In this document: one piece after another, positions 8,553 to 19,415 of the stretch
Numbering within the stretch: position 1 is the first letter of the stretch
Layout of the letters: every line of letters starts with the position of its first letter
Assembly (NCBI GenBank): GCA_003427395.1
Contig: BFEA01000008.1
Coordinates: forward strand, 838,863 to 863,544
DNA length: 24,682 nucleotides
Direction: 5' to 3'
Source of the DNA: Chara braunii
Taxonomy: Eukaryota > Streptophyta > Charophyceae > Charales > Characeae
Made by a program: the position numbers and the translations under genes
The notes under the pieces: generated by a model
What the model was told of the DNA's origin: nothing
What the model saw: the letters and a program-made list of their open reading frames with translations, nothing else
The model's database searches: none

Positions 8553-8942
8553 CCCCCCCCCAAAAAAAATAAAAAAAATAAACCAGGTCCTTATGTGGCC
8601 CTGGGTCCATTTCCATTCTGGGGAGCATCAGTCCGGTTCCTATTCCACCGGCAAGTCAGAATAAAATATTACATCATGAAACACACTCACGCTTCCTTCT
8701 GTCTGGCCGAAGGAACCCGGACCAGCATTGATTACTCCAGCATCATGAAGGATTGACTGTCAGCTTGCCTTACCTCCACCTCTCCTCTCAGGTCCACTGC
8801 ATGAACCTGTCAGATAAATGATAAAGAGTGAGAAAGGTAAAAGAAGCTATGGAAGATGCAATCTCGGAATTTCTCCTCCAAAATTGTGGCCTGTGATGGA
8901 TCTTGTCCCCCTGCTGGCTGGGATCTCTGCCTTCCCCGCTTC
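8553..8942 (-). other. Element B 3' UTR and unusual T-rich/G-rich tail
   Basis: Starts after the ORF2 stop (8943-8945, read as TAA on the minus strand). The distal 210 bases match element A's 3' UTR at roughly 80% by eye. On the plus strand the end reads C9, A8, T, A8, T, AAA before CCAGGTCC, so the sense tail is T- and G-rich. Either the terminal simple repeat differs from A's, or another event replaced the tail. Confidence 0.8.
8693..8715 (-). other. Conserved 3' UTR hairpin of element B
   Basis: On the minus strand TTCCTTC, loop GGCCAGACA, GAAGGAA: the same 7-bp stem and same-size loop as 7825-7847 in element A, differing by one loop base. Confidence 0.7.
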
Positions 8943-11500
8943 TTAGTTGTGCCAGTCGTTCCACCATATGTGAAAGTAATTTCTCTCTTCCACTTTGCCC
9001 CTTGCAAGCCACACCTTAGTGAATTTTGCCTTGATTCTTCACTGTTGCTCTTTGTCATCTGGCATGGACTGTTTCGTCTTATGCCACTCACAAATAATCC
9101 CCACCTGAATCAAGGTCCTTGTCTCCGCCCATACCTTCTCCCTTGTAGTTGAGAGTCCGTGAATGGTTCTGCAGCACCTTTCCTTCCGTGAATGGTTCTG
9201 CAGCACCTTTCCTTCCAGATGGACCACAGCGTTACCTTTCTGATCATTCCAGCCACGTTTTTTTCTGTCTTGTGGAATTGAGCTGGCATGTTAGCCCATA
9301 GGAGTTGGATGGGGTGTTCAGGGAGGGGAGTCGAGAAGAGGGAATCCCAGAGATCTGAGGCCCTCACCCGATATTTTGTCCCCTCTCTACAGCGTATCAG
9401 GCAATGTAGCATATCTTCTGGTTCATTTTCTGAACATATCACGCATAAATCTGAACTGTTAGGGTCATTCTTACTTCTTCTGATATGCAGCCACTGGTTA
9501 GCCAGTAGAGCCACGTATGAGATGAGCCATTGGAGGCTTCTGATTTTTACCGGACGGATTGTCCTGAATTTTTCCCATGGTATTTGTGGGATCTGACTAG
9601 CATCCTGACCTATTCACTTCTGCCTTCTGTTCTTGATCGTTGGGTCAGGATCCTTTGTTTTGAGGAGTAAGTTGTATCCCAGTTTGACTGTGTATTCCTG
9701 AATGGGGACATTCGTTTTGAGACTTCTGCCTGGTGTCCAAGCCCACTCTGCTGGATCAAATTCCAAGTCTTGAATCGCCGTATCTATTCTGAAGATTGTT
9801 TTTGGGCATGATCCCAACACTTTTACTTTTCTGAGTACTAAAGGGTTTAGGACTGTTCTTTACACCTCCTTATTCAGGATAGATGGGAGGCCTTTGCGAG
9901 GAGGGGGTAATTGGGAGAGAGGTAAACGCCGCCAGGGTATCCGACCCTTGCTGTTTATGGGAGAATTGATACGCCCTTGAGGGGGCTAAATCCTGCACCC
10001 TCACTCCCCATTCACCAGATTTCCAGGTTGAGGCTTCGCTCAACAACTCCTTCCAGCCTTCTGGGATGCAGTCGATAATGGATTGTAGATTCTCGTCTGG
10101 GAGGCAAGTTCCTGTTTTGTCATCCAGATCTTTTTCTCCTCGTTCCACAAATGGCTCACTTTCCAAACTCACTTTCCAAACTCCATATTTGATCCACGAT
10201 GGCCATCTTCTTCCTCTAGGCTTAAGGGATAGTTGGTGATCACTTTTGTCTCTTCCCCACGGATTACCAAAGAGGTTTCTCACCCACGGATTACCAAAGA
10301 GGGGTTGCCTCAGTACCTTGTCTTTGATTTGGGTCTACCGACCTTATTCGGCATGACTTTCCGCCATATCCGGAGCAATGCAGTCCAATACGGTGTATGC
10401 TTGGTTTGGACCGGTTCCCCTTCATTGATTTCTGCACCCTGTACTTGGACTCCATTCCTTGGTCATTACCTAGAACAGACCAGACATATTTCCTGGTGTG
10501 GCTGTAGGTTCTAGGCCCCTGATGCTATCCAAGGCCAATTTATTCCATATTGTACCAGGTTTAGTCAGTAGTTCGACTCCATTTAACTTGTAAGACTTTG
10601 GTTTCCTGTTTGGGGTCTACGCTACCAAGACTTCCTTTGGATGGTTTCCTTGTGATGCCAAGCTATCTTTGGTATGCAGTTCTCTTTGTTGGGGTTGCCC
10701 GACCACAAGCATGCTCTTGCTTTACGGTTAACTTCCTTGATTGTATGATCCGGAACTGTCCTGATTGACGCTATATTCCACATCATTGAAAAAATAGATG
10801 TGTTGATGGCTAGTGCACGGGCCAACAATGATGTGAATGTTCTACCCCATCTTCCCAGTCTTGTTAATTTGTTTAGCGAGTATATTTTGGGCCATTTGAG
10901 GGGCAAAGCCGTCCTTTGTCAGCAAGATGCCTAGATATCGCGTAGGTGCCTCTGGTGTCTCCCATGTCATGTCTGCCTCGGGGCCTTGAAGTTGGGGAAC
11001 CTGCTCCTTCGATAGCCACCAGCCGATTGTTTTCGTCGAATCAATCTTCATTTCTGATGCCAGTCTAAACGCTTCCATTGCTCTTACTAATGTGTTGAAC
11101 GACGAGTTTGAAGCTCTTACGAGGACCGTGAGATTGTTTGCAAACATTATTACTGCCGGGAACTGTGGGTGGTGGGTTGTTCCTACATTGACCTCTGGTA
11201 GTCTGTGTATGGAGGGATCTTTGCGTAGGAATGAGGCTATTGCTTCCATCACGAAGAGGAAGATTGGGGGAGCTAGCGGGTTCTCTTGGCGAACTGACCG
11301 AGCGATTGGATACGTGTCAAAGAGCAAGCCATTGACTTAGACACAACCTATGGTATCACTATACAGATGCGCATCCACTTCCGAAAATTCGGGCCCACTC
11401 CCATGTTTTCCATGCTTGCATTAAGAAAGGCCGAGTTGTCCTGGTCATAGGCCTTTTCAAAATCGAAAAAAAGAATTTGCAATCAGACTCGCTTTATTTT
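8943..11500 (-). pseudogene. Element B ORF2, C-terminal part: RT palm to zinc finger
   Basis: Begins on the minus strand with ILFFDFEKAYDQ (about 11470), then MENMGVGPNFRKWM, RQENPLAPPIFLFVMEAI (A has RQGDPLAP) and FANN at 11144-11133 where A has the catalytic FADD. Both catalytic Asp residues are Asn, so the RT is dead. It continues with RYLGILLTKDGFAPQMAQN, RALAINTSIFSMMWNIASI, GRRWPSWIKYGVWKV, LEFDPAEWAWTPGRS and a zinc finger CVICSENEPEDMLHCLIRC (CX2CX9HX4C, as in A) in the frame spanning 9514-9110. The likely C-terminus is WHN followed by TAA at 8945-8943. Several frame changes occur along the way. Confidence 0.87.
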
Positions 11501-11798
11501 CCACTTCGCATACATGCAAACAGATGGCGATTCACACTTGCGCCAAGTGCCCACTCGAAGCTCAGAGATATGGAACCAAGAACACAGTTCAGATGCACAC
11601 TCGCTTCATTCAGCTATGGCGCAACAGCGCCCGTACACCCAACTCTCGTCACTGTCAACACGTCTGTTCGCACGCACTCAACTCTGGATCACCTTGAATA
11701 CCTCACACGCTTCCCTCTCTCTCACACACACACGCACACTAATAGATGTCTCTAACCTACAGTGGCTATGGCCGCTCACTACTATTGACTATGGGAGT

Positions 11799-11827
11799 AA
11801 GAATCAATCGTCCGAGTATTGATTCTT
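11799..11827. repeat. 10-bp perfect inverted repeat (hairpin)
   Basis: AAGAATCAAT (11799-11808), 9-base loop, ATTGATTCTT (11818-11827). It lies within the insertion in element B. Confidence 0.8.
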
Positions 11828-12268
11828 CAGCGAATTTTACGCTTCATGCCTTTTGCCCCATAGGCGCGTGAGCCTACGCTATCTTCCTCTTGCCCACTTC
11901 AGCTTCGGGCGCTCTGCAGACCACCTCGCACAAGACGCTGTAGCACCGCTTCCGCATGGCTTACACAATGAATGAATGAATGGTTGGGCGCTGCCTCTTG
12001 ATTTATACTTCTGTAACTCGTTCATCTGCCCCTCTCCCAGGCCCTTGGTGCACAGTCCCACACGGTACTTGCTTGATTGGACTCTGACTATCTGGGACCG
12101 GTACTGCTGACTGCATGGGTTTGCACTGCCAACGCAATGCAGTCGCACTGCCGACGTAACGCAGTTTGGCTCACCACTTGCCCACTTACCTCTAGCCAAA
12201 CGTGAGGCTACTTTGAAAGGCCACTTTTAGACCTTCCGGAAGTTTGTGGACTTGGCCTTTCGAGCATT

Positions 12269-12355
12269 GTAGCAGCTACGACCTTGACCTTTCAGGACTG
12301 TAGCAGCTACAACCTTGACCTTTCAGAATACCTACAGCTACGACCTCTACAGAGC
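12269..12355. repeat. 31-bp tandem repeat, about 2.5 copies
   Basis: GTAGCAGCTACGACCTTGAC... begins at 12269 and again at 12300; a shorter, diverged third copy (CTACAGCTACGACCTCTAC) follows at 12332. A half-related block precedes it (CTTGGCCTTTCGAGCATT). Confidence 0.85.
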
Positions 12356-12539
12356 TGTGACTCCTACTTGACAGACCTGCAGATCGAACCCCTACCACTA
12401 CACAGACATACGACAGACGACAAGCAACTGCCAATGCACAGGTCGCGGGTTCAAACACTCGGGGGCCGACTCGATACTGTACATGGGCGAAGTGAGGTGT
12501 GGGGATCGAACTCTAGGGCCCGCATCTGAAAGGTGAAAA

Positions 12540-14408
12540 CCGTTTCAAATTGTTGTGTTTATCCTTTTTTGTTTGACTTTGTTGGCCGCTTTGTTGAGGG
12601 TCAGTACGTTGTCCAGGATGTGTCTCCCTGGATGAAGCCTGTTTGGTCTCTATGAAAGCATTTTTCTGTCAGGTCTAGGATTCGAAAGGCAAGAGCTTTG
12701 GTTAGGATTTTATAGGGAAGTGTTAGAAGTGAGATGGGTCTGTAGTACATCTTCTCTCTCCCCTTTTTTGTATAACAAGGTGACCAATCCCCCCTTGAGC
12801 CAACTGTCGTTGTAGAATCTCAGCAGATCGCCCCCGAAGAGTGGCCATAACCATTCCTGGAATTCTTTTGTCAGCCCATTGATTCCTGGAAACTTGTTGT
12901 TGTTCATATTTTGGACAGCAAATTGCAGTTCTTCCATGGTGATGGGTTTGTCGAGAGCTTCTGCTTGTTCTTGAGATATTGTTTTTTCCAGGTATTGCAG
13001 CATCCTAGTTCATGCTTCTTTGGTGCTGGACGGAGTAGGCATAGGGGTCTTCGTAGAATTCCTTTGCTACATTCAACATTCCTTCGCTGTCTGTCACTAT
13101 TTCAGTTGGATTTGAGAGGGTTTTCAGGCCTTCTATCGTGTGGGCCCTTGATTTTGCTCCGATTCTTGCAAAAAATGTTTTGACATTAAACCACTTAGCT
13201 CGTATTCATTCATTTTAGCTATTATTCGTAGTTCCTTCAGTTCCCACCTTGTACACATAGTGAGTTCTTCTCTTGCCTTTTTGAAAATATATGTGTATAG
13301 TGCAGAAGAGGGGTTATCAATCAGATTTGTCTTTGCGATCTTCAAGGCTGTCTCCAACGCTTGCTTCCTCTATTTCCTGTCGGCCGCTAATTTCCTTGAG
13401 ATTCTAGCAATCGTCTGTGATAATGTGGAATAACTTTCTTGAAACCACTCCCACCGATCTTCTATGGGTAGGTAGGCGCTCCTCAAATTTTGCCAACAAT
13501 CCTGAACTCCTACCCGAAAAGCCCGACTTAGTTGTAGGGAGTTATTGAGTTTGTGAAAGTTTGAACTCTTTTTGACATATTGTTTGAAGCTGATTACGTT
13601 CTATGGGTTTGTGGTCCAGACCCGAGTACAGTGCGAGGGACAGGACCTTGATGCTTTAGTTGTCTCCACTAGTATCCCTGAGATCAGGAAATAGTTAATG
13701 AAGGAGAAAGCTATATGGTGGGCATGGTTCTTTTTAACCAATGTAAAGGCTCTTGTCCTCGGATGCAAAGTTCGGTATGGTTCAATTAGATTGTAGTCCA
13801 TCATTAGCTTTTGGATGGACACCACCTCCTGTGTAAGCTGACCAGCCGAGGACCTAGATATTCGATCAGTGGCGAGGTCTATAGTTGCATTCCAATCACC
13901 AGCCAAAATGCAGGCCGAGAAAAGGGGGGATCAGATGACCGATGTTTGTTATAAAAGTTGATTTGTCTAAAGAGTAGTTTGGTGAGTAGACATTGATTAC
14001 TTTGAACTCTTCCTCCTTCCACTTTTGCATCCATAAGGCACCATCTACCTTCTACCGCGTCTGCCTCTTTGCCCACTATCGACCCTGCCGTGTGTAGGGG
14101 GGATGATTTGGGTATAAGGATGGTTGTTCCTTTTGTGCTTGACGTATTATCGGAGGACCATATTTCATCCTTCATTCCTCCCAGTTTCCTTGATAAGAGT
14201 TTTTGAGTTCTATTGTGTTCTGCTAAGAAGGTGAGGTGAGTTCTTGCAGCAATATGATATATGTTGTGAATGGTAAGTCCTTTGATTGTGTCATTCATAC
14301 AATATTTCCGAGACCATTAATATTCCAGCTCCTAATGACTATCCCTTGTGTCTTCCAGTCCACCCGATCTTCTTTTGTGTTTGCCCCTTTTCTAAAAATC
14401 TCCATCAT
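12540..14408 (-). pseudogene. Element B ORF2, N-terminal part: endonuclease and RT fingers
   Basis: ATG at 14408-14406 on the minus strand starts MMEIFRKGANTKEDRVDW and reaches IRSWNINGLGNIV, matching A's leader and SWNVNGLGN; a TGA follows directly. Further blocks are AARTHLTF (A has LQGTHLSN; the usual Glu is Arg), TKGTTILIPKSS, EGRWCLMDAKV, MAGDWNATIDLATDRISRSS, a linker with RWELKELRIIAKMNEYEL, then PITMEELQFAVQNMNNNKFP, LVTLLYKKGERED, a frameshift and YYRPISLLTLPYKILTKAL, ending near GDTSWTTY where A has GRYILNNV. Multiple frameshifts make it a pseudogene. The endonuclease SRID motif is also altered (FSFINYFLIS). Confidence 0.85.
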
Positions 14409-14455
14409 TTAGGCTACGGGGAAGAGGCAGGGTTACAATCATAGTGGTAAACGTC

Positions 14456-16131
14456 CTAGGAGGGGGCCTGATTGCTCGCATCCATCTCTGTTGACGCATC
14501 ACCCACCGGGTCCTGATGCATTGTGGTGAGAGAATCATCTAGCTTATAATCCCCATACTTCCACGGGTTCCTTGTCTCGGGACAAGGGGCAGTCATGATC
14601 CTCCTCGTCCTCATATCGCTCTCGGAGCAATCGCTTCTGTAGTATATGTCCGGATCTATGGCGAACGCCCTTGAGTCCAGATCGTTGTCTCCCTTTGGAA
14701 TCCCAGAAGTAAAGAGGTGTGCCATCGAGACTTCCAGCAGTTCTGTTGGAATGTTGGGGCCCGCCAGCATGTTATATGGAATCGCTGTCACGGTTCTCCA
14801 AGGCCTCCACATCATCCCACTCTTCAGCTTGGTTTCCTCTGACAGTTTGCAATTAGAGGGAAGAAGGCACGATTGGAGTCTCTCTAGGTCCATATGATGG
14901 TCCTGCTGGTCCTCCTAGCCCGCTTGGGAGGATCTGCCCTCCTGACCATCTTCCAGGGCAAATGTTTTGTACACACCCAGTGGGTACCCCTCTGTTACCT
15001 TTTCTTGAAGAATCCTGCCAACATTTTGTCCTTCCTCAATCCTTGGGATTGTGAAGGACACATTTGTGGTGATTTGCCATTGTCCCTCTTTCTCGATGTA
15101 CCTGGCCGCAATCAGTAGGCGGGTGTCCATCAATGTCCATCGTGTTGATTTGGCCGAGCCCACTTCGTGTGGTGCCTCCCCATTCGTGATGTGCTGAATG
15201 GCAGTGAACTCTAGTGTGTACTCTGCATTCCACTTTATTAACTTTTTTGTTTGGGCCATAACCACAACCACTTCTTTTTCCAAAAGTGAACGTGCTCATT
15301 CCTCTTCTGCCTCTGTTTGGTTTGAATTTGGTTCCTTCTTTTTCTGATTTTTCCTATCTTCCATTTGTTTGGGCGCAAATCCTGAAAGTGGTCCTTGGTG
15401 TTGAGAACTTCTTGTCCTTGTCTGCTAAACCTTGCTCTCTTGCCCTTTTTTTTTTGCATATCTGAAGGCAGTGTATTCAAAGAATTCTTCTGCCTTCTCT
15501 TTCGTTAGCGTGTCATTCTGATTTTTTGACTTCTCAATACCAACGATTGTCCCATTCTTCCCGTTTTTTTGGGGGATCTCTCAATGTGCTTCAGACAGGC
15601 TGCTCTGGTGTCAAACGCGTGCTCTCTCTCCCTCTTGGCCTTTTCGTTGTATTCCCTCAGCCACTGAAGTGATTGTTGGGGCTCAGACGCACTATCCGCG
15701 GCTGTTCCCCCTGTACCTTCACTGACCTTGCTTGCTTTGTTGTCTGCACCGTGGCCGATGGAATCTGAAACCGTAATTTTCTTTTCCTCGTCTGCATGGG
15801 TCTGTTCTGTCCCCTTCTTCTCATCTCATTGCCTTCCTCTTCTTGAGATCCACCTCTGTCATCCCCTGGAAGTCTACTTCGTCCTCTTGGGCCTCTTGGG
15901 CCTCTTGTTCCATTCTCTGTCATCCCCTGGAAGTTTATCATCTGTTTGCGTCTTTTCCCTTCTCTCTTGGGCCTCTTGGGCCTCTTGTTCCAACTGTCTC
16001 AGCATTTCTTGAAGAGCTGCTGGTTCTTTGTCCCACAGCAGATCTTCCCTGGCTTTTTCTTCTCTAACCACACGAGAGTCAATTACTGGGTTGGTGTTCA
16101 TCTTTGTTGGATTCCCTGTTACTATGCATGT
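14456..16131 (-). pseudogene. Element B ORF1b, homologue of A's unrecognised second ORF
   Basis: Reads on the minus strand as IVTGNPTKMNTNPVIDSRVV then REEKAREDLLWD (A: VTGIPGKIHKDQI and IREEKKHEDLLWD), a glutamine/arginine-rich stretch with repeats (PRGPRG, and two near-identical 30-bp blocks near 15855 and 15925), WLREYNEKAKREREHAFDT, FFEYTAFRYAKKKG, VVVVMAQTKKLIKWNAEY, WQITTNVSFTIP, GYPLGVY, MWRPWRTVTAIPYNM, and an Asp/Ser-rich C-terminus ending at the stop 14458-14456. The order and spacing of blocks equal those in element A. Function is unknown; it is frameshifted at several A- or T-runs. Confidence 0.72.
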
Positions 16132-16290
16132 TGATTTCTTTTGCCATTAAACAATTCTTAGAATATCAATATCGCTTGATCTAGCAATTCGATTACTTTC
16201 TTCGAAGTTACAATCAATTTGGGTAAATCTGTTGTCGGCAGGGGGGGCAATGTTGGGTTTTTTCGTTGAAGGTTCCTAATCATCGTAGTA

Positions 16291-17282
16291 TCACACCCAA
16301 TTTGGGTCATCCAAATTGTAGTCAAACACTAGCCATCGTAGTTGGAATCTACATGATGAACCAGGCGTCTAGGGCATCCTCAACTTCCACGAGCATCTTG
16401 GGATGGAGTTTCGGCTCCTATTGTTTTGGAAACTTTGTGCAATTTGCATCGGTTCCCATATGACCGCGTTCCCTGCATCCGAAACAGATCGGAGAGGTTT
16501 TGGCGGAGACCGTAACTTCTAGTACTCTGCTCTCGATCTGGAATTTCCACGTCAGTGGAAAAACCGGGGGGTCATCTGTCTTGACCTCTAGTAAGGCCGC
16601 CATGGAGCCACAACGAGGTGGTTGAAATCTGGAGTCGGCAGCTGGATACTGTTTCTCCAGTCTATCCACCAACAGACCATGGAATCCTGGTTGAATGTTG
16701 TCGAACTGAACCCATAAATTTTCTTTCATCAGTGTTTTCTTATATGAAACCGTGAAAGTCGGATTTTGCCTCTGAGCAGTCAGTTTCTTCCATTTGGTTA
16801 TCGTGCAGATCGATCCGTTGCAGTCCCTGGACTGCATTTCTGCTGCGATCCGTGTCATGGTTGAAGACCACCATGATGTTGCTACAACCCAAATTCTGCA
16901 GAGAAAAGGCTTCCCCAACATGTTTGAGTTTTGCCTCCTTTTCTTTGGTTTCTATAATCCACTCTCTTCTCTGCCAGCATGAGATCTTCTCTGTTGCGTG
17001 CAAAATTGAAACCCACTCCATGCCTTTCGTGGAGATCGTCCAGTTCGGGCACTTTCCCATCGGGGTACTTTCATACAATCACTTCTTCTTCTTTCCCTTC
17101 TCTTTTTATCTTTTCTGTGATTGGTTCGCCTTTTGTTTTTTCAATCAAGAAGAATTAAGTGCTTCGTTGTCTATGATATTCAGTGCTGTCTTATCCATTT
17201 GTTGGTTGCGGTGCAGGGAGGTGGCGTTCTGAACCACTTGTTTGAAACAGGCCGCATCGCGGCCTGTAGTTGGACTGGCCAT
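16291..17282 (-). pseudogene. Element B ORF1a: gag-like protein with zinc knuckle, frameshifted
   Basis: ATG at 17282-17280 on the minus strand gives MASPTTGRDAACFKQVVQNA, comparable with A's MATPATITFQRRFSSVVATN. After a frameshift it reads GEPITEKIKREGKEEEVIV, a TGA where A has Trp, then KYPDGKVPELDDLHERHGVG. The longest open piece (16921-16418) has TRIAAEMQSRDCNGSICTIT, LWVQFDNIQPGFHGLLVDRL and the zinc knuckle. The end is MLVEVEDALDAWF and, after a shift, WLVFDYNLDDPNWV with TGA at 16293-16291, placed as in A. The protein would bind LINE RNA; this copy is broken. Confidence 0.82.
16439..16486 (-). other. CCHC zinc knuckle in element B ORF1a
   Basis: CFGCRERGHMGTDANC, spaced CX2CX4HX6C exactly as in element A. 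Confidence 0.9.
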
Positions 17283-18773
17283 GAAAGCAGAACCAGTGTA
17301 GTTGGACTTGGTTACCCTTGTGGAGGGGCTAGCTTTGTTTGCTTATGGCGAGGTACTGTGAACAGCTAAACTGTGGAGCAATGAGGGAGGGAAAAGGGAG
17401 GAGTCGGACAGAGGTAGCAAAGTAGAAGTGGCAGTGCAGGAAAAAGTTTGAAAAAGTGGGTATTTGGCGAGGGCTAAGATTGAGAAACTGAATAGTTGCC
17501 CAACGAGTGGGGTGGGGGGGAAGGAAATAGACAGCCAAACAGAAAGCTGGGTGTACGGGAATCGCTGAAGGGGAGGGTTAGCGGCAGAGTAAGTCGGGGT
17601 CTAGGAGGACAGTGGAACTCTTTGGCTATGGGGAGGGGGGTGTTGTCAGGTGGGGTGAAGAAGTAAGATAGCAGGTAGAATCTCGTGTGAGGGGGGAGGT
17701 AGGCTGTGAGTAGATAGTTAGGGCTGTGGATGGTCAGTGTGAGTACTGAATGTTTTGGTTTATCTCACTTGAAGGACGAAGCCAGCTTGTCTTCTCTTGG
17801 CTGCTATTGCAGTCACGCTCGCCCTTACTAGTGGTAGTTGTGGTCGCTGTTGTAGTGCACAGCCTCGTCGAAAGTTCCCCCGTGATAAACGTGTCACATG
17901 TCCTTCAACAAAAGGAGGACGGTCTTGTGCTTTCCTCAGTGGGTCCCTCGTGTCAGTGACACGTCAGGGCTCCATGTGGTTGTAAAGCACCTTTTCTGTG
18001 ATTGGGTGGCGTGTTGCAGTCTTCTTCCAATTTTGTCGCTTCACGGGCATAATCTTCCTTTCCTTTTTAGGACATGTCCCATCGCTGAATAGTTGTAGTG
18101 CTCTCACCTCATATGTTCTCTCCTCACCTTCCTCTTTCCTCGTAGAGGACTCTAATCCCTGTGGGCCCTATCCCACCGTTTATCCGTTCCCAGCGAACGG
18201 CTGGATAGTATTCGCCCTCCCCCTATTCCTCTTCGTTGTCCACAAAAGACATCGTTGCATCTTTTGTCTTGTAGTCCTTAGCTCACTCCTTCACTCTCCT
18301 TCGCTCCTGTAGCATCTCACGATTCTTAGTCTCCCGTATGAAGATTAGGGTATGTATGGAAGCCGCAAGATTCTGTCCGTATCTCCCTTGTCTTGTCACA
18401 TCCTTTGCCCCACTTCTTTTCAATTCGAAGAGGATCCAAGATCCTGTAGGCGCTATCCCACCTCCGTTCTGGTCAGCGGACGCTGCGATAGCTGCCGGAG
18501 TTTTCCTCCCCAAGATGCAGCTACACGTGAAGATGCATCGCACACCTAGGCGCTAGGCTACGACCACTCACCCTTGTGGCACGGCTCTCCGCGTTTGTGC
18601 GTGGGGGGCTGCTCACCCGGGGGGTGTTACGCGGCGCGATGGCGTGGCAGCGTGGCCCGAAACATAGTGCTGCAGAAATTGTGATAACCCGCGGCGCGTT
18701 CGGTTCCTCCTCTACATCTGGCCATGTCTGTTTCTTTTCTTGTCCAGCACTTCAGCAAAAAATAGTGAGCACT

Positions 18774-18774
<1 letters not shown>
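17283..18774. other. No supported gene; possible 5' UTR of element B at its left end
   Basis: The first hundred bases may be element B 5' UTR; AGTCCAACTACA occurs both just upstream of and just inside the ORF1a start on the minus strand. 17380-17740 is purine-rich with G runs. 17750-18560 is mixed sequence with short ORFs on both strands that show no motif. A block of about 40 bases is loosely repeated (CCCTGTGGGCCCTATCCCACC near 18160, TCCTGTAGGCGCTATCCCACC near 18441). 18590-18700 is GC-rich. No exon can be called with confidence. Confidence 0.5.

Positions 18775-18861
<87 letters not shown>
18775..18861. repeat. (AG)n microsatellite, about 43 units
   Basis: Uninterrupted AG dinucleotide run. 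Its length in the assembly is likely approximate. Confidence 0.97.
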
Positions 18862-18864
<3 letters not shown>

Positions 18865-18897
18865 TATTGGTGAACATTGCTGTGTTTCCAGGAGCTG

Positions 18898-19057
18898 CCT
18901 ATTTACAACAGCTTCATAACTACGGTCCCAATGCCCCACAGATGGAGTTCCTATTGCTGAATTTCACATACCTATTGCTGAATTGCTGTATGTGCATGCA
19001 CATCCCTATTTACTACGGCTTTGGAACTATGGTCAGAATACCCCAGAATCTGAAATA
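18898..19057. repeat. Diverged direct repeat, period about 107
   Basis: CCTATTTACAACAGCTTCAT...ACTACGGTC..AATGCCCCA (from 18898) recurs as CCTATTTACTACGGCTTTGG...ACTATGGTC..AATACCCCA (from 19005). Between them is a small internal repeat, CCTATTGCTGAATT, at 18950 and 18971. Confidence 0.7.
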
Positions 19058-19268
19058 AATTCAATCGCCTTTGGATCGCTCTGTCCTCTACCAGTCGTCT
19101 CCATTTCTCCTCCCCTCTGCAAATTCCCCTTGGTGTGTGTTGTAGGTTGTGAGGTTGTTCTGTGCATAAGGAGCTCTTGCAGCTATGGTTTGTATCCTTC
19201 ATTCTGATGTGTAGATGGTGCATGTGAGTAAGATACTGTACATTATCTCATCAATTTCTTGTATGCAG

Positions 19269-19415
19269 CTTGAGAAGCATGTATTCGGCAATCAGAATGA
19301 CAACACAAGGACTATCCAGATGTTGTTAGATGCATTGAATTCCTTAAGGAGGTGCTATGTCTTCGCAAGGATGAACCCCTCTGCTGTACTATCAAGGCGC
19401 CGGGAGAGTGCCAAG
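19269..19415 (+). CDS. Candidate internal exon of a host gene (possibly ATM-like PIKK)
   Basis: 147 bases, 49 codons, phase 0 at both ends, preceded by a T-rich tract and ATGCAG and followed by GTATGT, a good 5' splice site. The peptide includes NTRTIQMLLDALNSLRRCYV and ends SRRRESAK. It reads like genuine protein, with a helical LLDALNSLRR core and no low complexity. The pattern resembles the part of plant and animal ATM kinases just before the FAT domain (a basic helix, then a Ser/basic linker, then a Trp entering FAT); this is from memory and weak. Other PI3K-related kinases or an unrelated helical-repeat protein are possible. It pairs with the candidate exon at 20560-20709. Confidence 0.45.

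Larger units (their letters stand above)
11500..12540. mobile_element. Unidentified ~1-kb insertion inside element B ORF2
   Basis: Element A's RT reads continuously from LNEAAKKITEKK into MKVAILFFDFEKAYD. In B these two parts are separated by this segment, which matches neither LINE. Near its ends lie CACTTCGC (11502-11509) and GCGAAGTG (12487-12494), an 8-bp inverted pair, each followed inward or outward by CATG-like words. It contains a CA-rich stretch, a 10-bp hairpin (11799-11827), GCACTGCC repeats near 12130 and a 31-bp tandem repeat (12269-12330). No transposase ORF is visible. It may be a small non-autonomous element; the class is unknown and the borders are good to about 30 bases. Confidence 0.6.
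8553..17282 (-). mobile_element. LINE element B, diverged relative of A, tail-to-tail with it
   Basis: Reading the minus strand from 17282 gives ORF1a, ORF1b, ORF2 and 3' UTR in the same order as element A, with recognisable similarity in every domain but many frameshifts and stops. About 1 kb of unrelated sequence (about 11500-12540) interrupts the RT. The 5' UTR upstream of 17282 cannot be bounded. The 3' end at 8553-8583 is, in the sense orientation, T8-A-T8-G9 and not a poly(A). Protein divergence from A is large while the 3' UTR is well conserved. Confidence 0.9.

Noticed and set aside
10622-11327. Separate small minus-strand genes in 9-15 kb
   Set aside because: All align in order with domains of element A's ORF1 or ORF2 and are pieces of one decayed LINE.
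12430-12515. tRNA gene (words like GGTTCAAA and GTTCGATCC)
   Set aside because: No cloverleaf, acceptor stem or A box at the right distance could be found; at most a SINE-like B box.
18775-18861. Minus-strand ORF rich in SLSLSL, and similar ORFs over 22717-22768
   Set aside because: Translation of GA/CT microsatellites, not genes.
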